A stretch of DNA of 64,000 bases, from positions 62,001 through 126,000 of the forward strand of contig JAOQAE010000005.1 of assembly GCA_025963725.1 (NCBI GenBank), written 5' to 3'. Below the pieces are notes generated by a model, which worked only from the letters and a program-made list of their open reading frames with translations, was not told the DNA's origin and made no database searches. Below, piece by piece: positions 57,897-64,000 of the stretch (positions within the stretch are counted from its first letter, which is position 1; each line of letters begins with the position of its first letter). The translations under genes and the position numbers were made by a program. This DNA comes from Bacteroidota bacterium (lineage in GTDB: Bacteria; Bacteroidota; Bacteroidia; 2-12-FULL-35-15).

Positions 57897-59624
57897 TTAA
57901 TCCTTCTTCGACCTCAGCTTAAACTTCATAATGTCCTTCAGGAGCATCTTATCATTTTTATTAAAGAAGCGCAGCTGTGAAACAATCTCGGGATTGGCGG
58001 CGATGCGCGAGGAGATGATCTCGTAGGCAAGGTTCCGGGTGGTTTCCGAAAGTTCCGGGCGGACCTCATGCTGCTGCTTCAGCACTTCGAGAAAAGGCTC
58101 CTTCATGCGCTCCGGTGTTTCCTGCGCGTAAATGCGTTCGATCTCATCGCGAAGCTGTTCCTGCTCCTCCAGGTTCGAAAAGTAAAGGTTCAGGCATTTG
58201 TAGCCGTCCTGGTCTTTTTTCCACCCCTCAAGCAGCATCCCCTGCGCCTGTTTCGGGTCTTCCATTTTATCCTTGTGAATGAGCGCTGCCTTGATGAACT
58301 GGTTGCGGGAAACATAATCGTTGATCACGATCGAATATTGCTGGTATGCCTTCTGGCGCTCATTCATTTTAATGAACAGGTCGCCGGCCTTTTCATGCTC
58401 GTTCAGCTCCAGCCGCATTTCAACGGCACGCGCATACATCTTGCCTTCTTCATAGCATCTCGCAGCATCTGTCTTGTTGTTTGATTTCAGGTAGATGGCT
58501 GCAGCTTCCGCATACAGGCCTCCTTTTTCAAGTGTCTGAGCCGCAAGCACCGGGTTCTTCAGCAGCTTCAGGTAAATGAATGCAGCTTTGGTATATTCCC
58601 CTTTTTTGATGAGCGCTGCGGCCGTATCCATGTATTGCTGGCGCAGGCGGTTGAAGTCGTCATTGGCGATCACCGCGGAGCCGCTGCCTCCTGAACCAAG
58701 GCCAGAGCCGAACAAGGAAAGGTCCCAGCGGTTTTGCAAGTCAAGTAAGCCTTTATCCCCGCCACGCGATGTTCCTGTTTCATCGAGCGGGATCGCAAAG
58801 CGCAAAGCTTCTTCCGGGTTGTCCCTGAACAGCTCCATCAGCTTATCGACTTGCTTCTGATTTCTTTTTTCAAGCTCCTCGTATTCCATCTCGAGTTTTT
58901 CAGGCCATTGTCCCTGCTTCCCGAAAATTTTGTTTGCAAAGCCTTCCAGCTTTTGCATCAGGGGAGAGCGCTCAATGTTTTTTTCACTTGTGGGAGCATT
59001 GCCTTTCCCATCCTTCTTTTTAAACAGGCCTTTCAGGGCAGCGAGCTTTAGCTTTTCAAAAACAGTCAATGGCTTGTCTTCCATCTTTTCCCTTTTCGGG
59101 AATGCCGACTCGAGGTTCTTCAGCGCCTCTTCCGCAGGCACTTCTATCACCTGGAAGGTATTGACCTTCGAAGGAATGCTTACGCCATCCAGCGGCGTCC
59201 TGATCATTATTTCCTTTTCTTCCGGCAGCTGCAGCAATGCGCTCCAGTCTACTTCCCCGGTTAACTCTGCAAAGCCGAACTCAGGATGAAATACGGAAGG
59301 TGAAACACGCAGAAGCTTTTCCATTTCCTCTTCCGAAACTTTCGGATGCAGCGTGGCATGTGAAGGGATGTATAATTTTTTGCAGATCACCTGGCAGCTT
59401 TCGTTCCGTCCTGCTTTTATTATTTCGGTTCCGCTCTTCATCGTCACAAGGCATCCCCAGGTTTCGCCCGCCACCATTGCAGGTACGGGATACACATGCA
59501 CGGCTTCGAGTGAAAGCCCTGCATCTGCAATACCGCGGAGCCAGCCTGCAATAGCGCTTCCGCGGATCAGGATCCCTCCTGCCGGCCATTCGTTTGCGCT
59601 GTGTGGTTTTATTTTAAGCTCCAT
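57897..59624 (-). CDS. bpX6-like protein of the MoxR system
   Basis: From the ATG at 59624 (MELKIKPHSANEWPAG) the product is 575 residues; the ATG overlaps the stop of the upstream gene by 11 bases. The N-terminal part (GGILIRGSAIAGWLRGIADA, VYPVPAMVAGETWGCLVTMK) matches what I recall as the bpX6 domain of MoxR-associated ternary systems. The C-terminal half (residues ~330-500) has TPR-like helical repeats (KKGEYTKAAFIYLKLLKNPV, AAQTLEKGGLYAEAAAIYLK). bpX means beta-propeller-like X; molecular function is unknown. Last gene of the cluster within the window. Confidence 0.65.
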   Translation of the reverse strand: MELKIKPHSANEWPAGGILIRGSAIAGWLRGIADAGLSLEAVHVYPVPAMVAGETWGCLVTMKSGTEIIKAGRNESCQVICKKLYIPSHATLHPKVSEEEMEKLLRVSPSVFHPEFGFAELTGEVDWSALLQLPEEKEIMIRTPLDGVSIPSKVNTFQVIEVPAEEALKNLESAFPKREKMEDKPLTVFEKLKLAALKGLFKKKDGKGNAPTSEKNIERSPLMQKLEGFANKIFGKQGQWPEKLEMEYEELEKRNQKQVDKLMELFRDNPEEALRFAIPLDETGTSRGGDKGLLDLQNRWDLSLFGSGLGSGGSGSAVIANDDFNRLRQQYMDTAAALIKKGEYTKAAFIYLKLLKNPVLAAQTLEKGGLYAEAAAIYLKSNNKTDAARCYEEGKMYARAVEMRLELNEHEKAGDLFIKMNERQKAYQQYSIVINDYVSRNQFIKAALIHKDKMEDPKQAQGMLLEGWKKDQDGYKCLNLYFSNLEEQEQLRDEIERIYAQETPERMKEPFLEVLKQQHEVRPELSETTRNLAYEIISSRIAANPEIVSQLRFFNKNDKMLLKDIMKFKLRSKKD

Positions 59625-61950
59625 ATAAGTGTATGTGTTTAAGAAAGCCATAGATGTATGAATGGTAAAAATCGGCAGGCTTCATGATCTTTAAGTGAGA
59701 ATGGACCGGGAGAAAATAAACATTCCCGGCAAATTCCGTGTCGGTGCCTACTCCCAGCGAAGCATCCAGCAAGGAAGGGATGTACACGCGCGGCAGTGAA
59801 GGCTCGCTGCTGATGAGCGTGATCATCCCTGCAGGATCCACCAGCACCCGGCTGTTCTCGCTGAAAACAAATTCGTTCCCCGAAGGAGAAGCATGCGCCT
59901 TCAGCTCTTCTGTTTTGATAGGATTGTTTCGAAGTTTGAAGCCATCGTTCCCCAGCTTGATCACACCATGCTCGTTGATGCGCAGCTCATGCTTGTTGAG
60001 CACAAGGTTTCCTGCACTATTGATAAATACACTGTTCAGGTTCTTCAGCACGCTGCCTTGTCCATACAAGTCCCGGCTTGCCCTGGCGATCTCCTCCTGC
60101 CGTTTTTTATAAGCGGCGTTGAGCTCGTCATTGCGGTCTGCATACCTGGTGATCCTGATCTCCGGCCCGTACTCGATGCTCCATTTGAACCTGTGCGTGA
60201 TGAACCAGAATTTATCTTCATGAAAAAATATTTTCGGGAAGCTGGAACTGCGCCATTCTGTAAATGTGACAAACTTTTTCTCCTGCGTTTCCAGGTTGCA
60301 GATCATGATCTCCCTTGTATTCACTCTAAAGGAAAGGAACAGCATCCCTTCCGTAGCCGATTCCCCGATCTCGTATTCTGCCTGGCCGTGCTGAATTCCC
60401 GCATGCACGCTCATCAAGCCTTTTGCCGGCTTGTTCTTTTCATTGTAGCTGCAAAGCAGCTGGTACTCTTTTGTAACAAGGTATACCGGGCCCGATGCGA
60501 GGGGAAGCGAAGCCCTGATTCCCGGCGGCACCGGGAACAACAATGGCGCCGATCCGTAAGGCTCGTCATTGGCCGGCATGGGTTTGCCTTCTTTTTTCCA
60601 GAGCTCTTCCAGGGGCAGGAGCATCTCCTGGATCTTCTTCCTCTTGTTCTGCTGGTTCTTGTACAAGGTGATGCCGCCCTCCGCCGTGGTCGTGATCCAG
60701 TACCTGAACAGGGAATAATGATCGCTGATCACGCGGTTCAGCTGCGGCGCAAGCATGGCTTCAGCGGTAGAAATAAAGATCAGCTCCAGCTGCCGCGGGT
60801 TCCTGTACTCCTTAAAGAACTGCTCCAGCCCGGCACCGCAATCGATGCTGCCGTCCACAAACTGCAGGCTGCCGATCAGCTCTTCGATGTTACTGAAATG
60901 GAGCGGATAATAGCCTGTGCCCAGCGCAAATGCCGAACAGGGAATGTTTGTTTTCGGATGCTTCGCTATCGCCATGGAAATGGCAAATGCAAGCAGCTTG
61001 GGGGTTCCCCAGTTCTTCAACGAAACATCCATGAGCAGGATGCGCTCTGTTTTATCGGATACGGGCGGCACCTCCCTGTTGATGAACAGTGCTTCGTTAT
61101 TGGCCAACCGCGAGAGGAAAATAATATCGTCGTTGGCGAATTCGGAAACAAGCAACTTATCGAACTCGCCCTTGTTGGTAAGGTCGGAGAAGCCACCCAA
61201 AGGCTGTTCGCTCGGCAAGGAGTGATGAAAAGGGATATTGAGCCCCGACCAGATGCGCTTGATGAGCGAACCTACATGAAATGTTTTATCATTATCGATG
61301 AGCTCATTTACAAAATCGCGGGAGAATGGCGTAGTTTCATCCGGAAGCTGCACCGGCTCCTTCAGCTCAGGCACTGCCGTAATTTGCTTCATGATAAATT
61401 CATTATCAGGAAAGCGCTTGCTCATGATAAGGATGCAGCTGAAATCGCGGTGAAAGGCGACGGTGCTGAACTTCTCCTTGCTGCACATTTTCTCGGAGCT
61501 GTAAATACTCTCCTTTAACCGGTAGATAACATCGCCTGTTTTGCCCGGGGAATACCCGTTGTGAGGATCGGTAAACAAGGTCTGCAATAAAAGCAGGCGC
61601 TTATCGCCCTTGCGGAAATTCTCCGGCAGCCGGGAGATCATGCGCAAAAAGCTTGTCACCTTACTGAGGTCGCCAAGGTTTTGTTCGGTGTTGGGCCATT
61701 TTTTCAGCTCCTGCTCCAGGATCGTTTCAATGCGTGTAATGGAATCGTCAACGGTTTGATTGGTGGCAATGTAGATGAGCAGCAGGGAGCCGAAAGGTGG
61801 CAGGCCGCGTTCCGACAGCAGCACCATGTGCTGCACAAGCATCTCCTTGTACGCAATGGTGCTGCCGCCGGGAATGGAAAGGATGTGCGCCCCTTCTTCC
61901 CATTGCCAGAAATAATTATCATACGAGCCGAAGTAATCGTAAATGTCCAT
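59614..61950 (-). CDS. vWA-domain protein of the MoxR system
   Basis: A 778-residue protein with no signal peptide. The middle holds a von Willebrand A-like domain with altered MIDAS: TERILLMDVSLKNWGTPKLL (DxSxxN), MAIAKHPKTNIPCSAFALGT, GSIDCGAGLEQFFKEY. The N-terminal ~300 residues are helical; the C-terminal ~300 are strand-rich (EIMICNLETQEKKFVTFTEW), suggesting a propeller-like domain. It belongs with the adjacent MoxR ATPase, to which vWA proteins act as adaptors. It overlaps the next gene by 11 bases and begins one base after the stop of the bpX5-like gene. Confidence 0.7.
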   Translation of the reverse strand: MDIYDYFGSYDNYFWQWEEGAHILSIPGGSTIAYKEMLVQHMVLLSERGLPPFGSLLLIYIATNQTVDDSITRIETILEQELKKWPNTEQNLGDLSKVTSFLRMISRLPENFRKGDKRLLLLQTLFTDPHNGYSPGKTGDVIYRLKESIYSSEKMCSKEKFSTVAFHRDFSCILIMSKRFPDNEFIMKQITAVPELKEPVQLPDETTPFSRDFVNELIDNDKTFHVGSLIKRIWSGLNIPFHHSLPSEQPLGGFSDLTNKGEFDKLLVSEFANDDIIFLSRLANNEALFINREVPPVSDKTERILLMDVSLKNWGTPKLLAFAISMAIAKHPKTNIPCSAFALGTGYYPLHFSNIEELIGSLQFVDGSIDCGAGLEQFFKEYRNPRQLELIFISTAEAMLAPQLNRVISDHYSLFRYWITTTAEGGITLYKNQQNKRKKIQEMLLPLEELWKKEGKPMPANDEPYGSAPLLFPVPPGIRASLPLASGPVYLVTKEYQLLCSYNEKNKPAKGLMSVHAGIQHGQAEYEIGESATEGMLFLSFRVNTREIMICNLETQEKKFVTFTEWRSSSFPKIFFHEDKFWFITHRFKWSIEYGPEIRITRYADRNDELNAAYKKRQEEIARASRDLYGQGSVLKNLNSVFINSAGNLVLNKHELRINEHGVIKLGNDGFKLRNNPIKTEELKAHASPSGNEFVFSENSRVLVDPAGMITLISSEPSLPRVYIPSLLDASLGVGTDTEFAGNVYFLPVHSHLKIMKPADFYHSYIYGFLKHIHLYGA

Positions 61951-61951
61951 G

Positions 61952-62698
61952 TTATGCTGTTGCGCTTCCCGCCTGCTTTACGCTGCGGCGGAAGGATGCG
62001 ATCGAAAGTTGTTTTATGGCCTCTTTTTCCACACGGAAGCAGGTTGAATCTTTTTCCCATACAATAAGGCCACCCTGCAGCTCCATTTTATTTTCCAGCT
62101 GCATGGAAAGCACAGGAAACTCCAGGTCGAAACCGGCGGGGAACAAAAAGCTTCCTTTTTTCCAGAATGCCTGTCCTTCCATTGGAAGCAGCGGCGAACC
62201 GAAGATCATCGCCCTGTCTTTCCCCACGATCACCCAGGTAAGCGGCTTGAGGCGGATGGCAGGCGCGGTTTCTATGTATTTCCGCAGACCGGCCGCAGTT
62301 ACCAGCAATGCAACAGCCTGCTCTTCCTTTAGAGAAGGCACGATGCTGATCCCGATCGTTTCCTTTAGCCCGAAAAAATTATGGTTCGGCATGGGCAGCT
62401 TCAGAGGCAACCCGCGGTCGACGGGTGTCCAGAGCAACGAAAGCGGCATCCGCTGAACAGGCAAGCGGGAGCCTTCCGGAAAAAGCTTGTTGTCTTTCAG
62501 GTAAAAAATTTCTTTATAAGGGATGCTCTTTATTCCGGGGGATGCCACCTGCCGCGCGGTAAGGCCCTTCAGCCAATACGCGCCTTCGTGCAGGGCGATC
62601 TTCAGGTTGTCCCAATGCCTCACCTGGCCGAGAAGCTCGCGGTGCTCCTGCCCGATCCTTAAAATATATTCTAAACTGCCTGGAGCATTTTCTTCCAT
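61952..62698 (-). CDS. bpX5-like protein of the MoxR system
   Basis: A 248-residue cytoplasmic protein. LTWVIVGKDRAMIFGSPLLP and KKGSFLFPAGFDLEFPVLSM are characteristic of what I recall as bpX5, a short beta-rich domain always found beside MoxR and vWA genes. The start at 62698 overlaps the end of the MoxR gene by 28 bases; translation is coupled. No catalytic motif is visible. It may be the recogniser or effector part of a ternary system. Confidence 0.65.
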   Translation of the reverse strand: MEENAPGSLEYILRIGQEHRELLGQVRHWDNLKIALHEGAYWLKGLTARQVASPGIKSIPYKEIFYLKDNKLFPEGSRLPVQRMPLSLLWTPVDRGLPLKLPMPNHNFFGLKETIGISIVPSLKEEQAVALLVTAAGLRKYIETAPAIRLKPLTWVIVGKDRAMIFGSPLLPMEGQAFWKKGSFLFPAGFDLEFPVLSMQLENKMELQGGLIVWEKDSTCFRVEKEAIKQLSIASFRRSVKQAGSATA

Positions 62699-63801
62699 AA
62701 CGATTCTATCTCTGCCTGTATGTGCTGCTTCTGCTCTGCATTGGTGATCCAGCTGCAGCGCGTTTGCACATAGCGTAATTTATCCTTGACCACATTCTGC
62801 TCTTCGAAGGATAATGAAGGGTCGTTCCATTTTCCGGCAAGGTATTCCACCTCTTTCATTACTTCCTCCGCATTCGGCACTTTGTTGTACAGCGCCTGCG
62901 GATGCGACTTTTCCGAGGCGTCCTTCTCTATCACATTGTTGATGATCCCTGCGAGGATCTCGATCTGCTCCTCGGTGTCCCAGATGTATTTCAGCACCCA
63001 GAGATCGGACAGGATCGCTTCCTTCCTTTTGCAGATGAGCGCGCTGGCGGCGATCAGGTTCTGCAGCTTCACGGCCCTGCGGTCGGATACCTTGATGCCT
63101 GTATTTCTCAGGCTGTGGATAATATCGATGTATTGCTTCCTTACGGGGGACAGGTCAACCTGGCGTGCTTCCTTTTGCAGCGCTATAATGTCCTGCGGAG
63201 AAATGACCGGCTTGTCCTTTGCAATTTTATTTTCCAGGTTCCAGCCGGCAAGCAGCACTTCGTTGAGCAGGTCGGGATCCACGTAATCGCAGTTCACGCG
63301 GATCAGGAACCGGTCGAGCAGCGCGTTAAGCGCCTCGTCTTCGGGAAGCAGGTTGCTGGCGCCGACGAACATGAGGGCGGGAAGCTTCTTTGTTTCCTTG
63401 CCGCGGCGGAATACTTTTTCATTCAAAGCGGTAAGCAGGCTATTCAGGATGGCGCTGTTCGCATTAAAGATCTCATCGAGGAACACGAGCGAAGCTTCCG
63501 GCATCATGCCTTCCGTATTGGTCACCAGCTCGCCTTCCTTTAGCTTGCGGATATCGAAGGGCCCGAAGATCTCGTTCGGCTCCGTGAAGCGCGTAAGCAG
63601 GTATTCGAAATTCTTCCCGTTCTCGATGCATTCCGAGAGCAGGCGCACAATGGCGCTCTTGGCTGTGCCCGGAGGGCCGAGCAGGAATACATTTTCTTTT
63701 GCAATAAGGCTGATCCCAAGCAGGTCAACCACTTCATTCTTCCCTACAAAGGAATGCTTGATATACGTAAGCACCGTATTCAGCTTGTCTGTTTGTTCCA
63801 T
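62671..63801 (-). CDS. MoxR-family AAA+ ATPase
   Basis: A 376-residue AAA+ protein. Walker A is GPPGTAKSAIVRLL at about residue 37, Walker B is ASLVFLDEIFNANSAI near 105, sensor 1 is MFVGASNLLPEDEAL, and the arginine finger is in NALLDRFLIRVNCDY. The C-terminal lid (residues 230-370) is helical (KWNDPSLSFEEQNVVKDKLR). MoxR ATPases work with vWA partners as chaperone-like remodelers. The next gene upstream ends four bases away. Confidence 0.93.
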   Translation of the reverse strand: MEQTDKLNTVLTYIKHSFVGKNEVVDLLGISLIAKENVFLLGPPGTAKSAIVRLLSECIENGKNFEYLLTRFTEPNEIFGPFDIRKLKEGELVTNTEGMMPEASLVFLDEIFNANSAILNSLLTALNEKVFRRGKETKKLPALMFVGASNLLPEDEALNALLDRFLIRVNCDYVDPDLLNEVLLAGWNLENKIAKDKPVISPQDIIALQKEARQVDLSPVRKQYIDIIHSLRNTGIKVSDRRAVKLQNLIAASALICKRKEAILSDLWVLKYIWDTEEQIEILAGIINNVIEKDASEKSHPQALYNKVPNAEEVMKEVEYLAGKWNDPSLSFEEQNVVKDKLRYVQTRCSWITNAEQKQHIQAEIESLWKKMLQAV

Positions 63802-63805
63802 AAGG

Positions 63806-64000
63806 TCATTTTAATTCTTTCCAGAATGTTGTTGAATAGTTTCCCATGCTGGCCTGCACCTGTTCACGGATGCCCGGCATGGAAGCGGATCGCAGGTCTT
63901 TCTTTTCAATGATGCGGTCGATGTACAGCTGGCGGAGGCAATCGTCGGCCGGTAAAAGTTCTTGTCCCTCCTTTGCCTCAATACCTGAACCAGTTGCGGC
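63806..64000 (-). CDS. Fragment of an upstream gene in the MoxR cluster (5' end outside window)
   Basis: On the minus strand the frame is open from the right edge for 64 codons to a TGA at 63806-63808. The C-terminus contains DDCLRQLYIDRIIEKKDLRS and EQVQASMGNYSTTFWKELK: helical, charged, no recognised domain. It ends four bases before the MoxR ATG, so it belongs to the same operon; MoxR systems usually include one or two more such proteins. Confidence 0.55.
   Translation of the reverse strand, partial: AATGSGIEAKEGQELLPADDCLRQLYIDRIIEKKDLRSASMPGIREQVQASMGNYSTTFWKELK

Noticed and set aside
59893-61518. A 541-codon plus-strand frame
   Set aside because: It is antisense to the vWA gene, which has clear motifs and tight operon overlaps; the protein has no recognisable domain and is rich in residues typical of shadow frames.

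Overview
The window looks like a chromosome segment from a Bacteroidota bacterium, probably a Chitinophagales- or Sphingobacteriales-type lineage. The evidence is the TAnnTTTG promoter elements with a TTTG box 19 bases upstream, the general lack of strong Shine-Dalgarno sequences, the cobalamin-riboswitch/TonB-receptor pair, the recF/TPR/ribH neighbourhood, YD-repeat giants of the Bacteroidota type, and a MoxR/bpX locus. Taxonomy is inferred from gene content only.

Layout. 1-19,300 is ordinary housekeeping and stress sequence: the tail of a GIY-YIG nuclease-like gene, a flavin-dependent oxidoreductase, a GDCCVxC mini-protein, a short UvrA paralogue beside an erythromycin-esterase homologue, a B12-riboswitch-controlled BtuB-like receptor, an MFS transporter overlapping a CoA-binding protein, small exported proteins, a class III aminotransferase, a PlsC-like acyltransferase, a DUF4349 lipoprotein, a hot-dog thioesterase, pterin dehydratase plus DacB, and a CPBP protease. 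A tRNA-Asp at 19,534, with a stray tRNA 3' fragment just upstream, marks the edge of an accessory region.

19,657-24,102 is an AT-rich graveyard of displaced Rhs cassettes. It holds orphan immunity-like genes, fragments of the Rhs core, a toxin tail without its N-terminus, a ~310-base repeat present in two near-complete and two partial copies, and an IS1-family transposase. It lies immediately downstream of a very large, tightly packed minus-strand operon (49,099 to 23,629). In transcription order that operon encodes an outer-membrane barrel-like protein, an exported Ig/Fn3-like protein, a Skp/OmpH chaperone, a lipoprotein, an SpvB-like 1,868-residue protein, an exported SET-like protein, a YD-tailed carbohydrate-binding-like protein, a LolA-like protein, a 3,938-residue Rhs protein carrying a ~950-residue YCF48/BNR-like block and a variable C-terminal domain, and a probable immunity lipoprotein. 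A NarL/LuxR-type response regulator is divergent to it, with TACCC-type half-sites placed just upstream of the operon's best promoter match. I regard this as the most likely undescribed system: a Bacteroidota Tc-like (SpvB plus Rhs) toxin exported or displayed with its own outer-membrane partner and chaperone. That function is inference.

50,108-57,461 returns to core genes: an M50 peptidase with TPRs, a TlpA-like thioredoxin, an M28 peptidase, a DUF721/DciA-like protein, recF, a TPR membrane protein, ribH and a Pyr4-like membrane terpene-cyclase homologue. 57,897-64,000 is a minus-strand MoxR AAA+/vWA/bpX cluster that runs off the right end.
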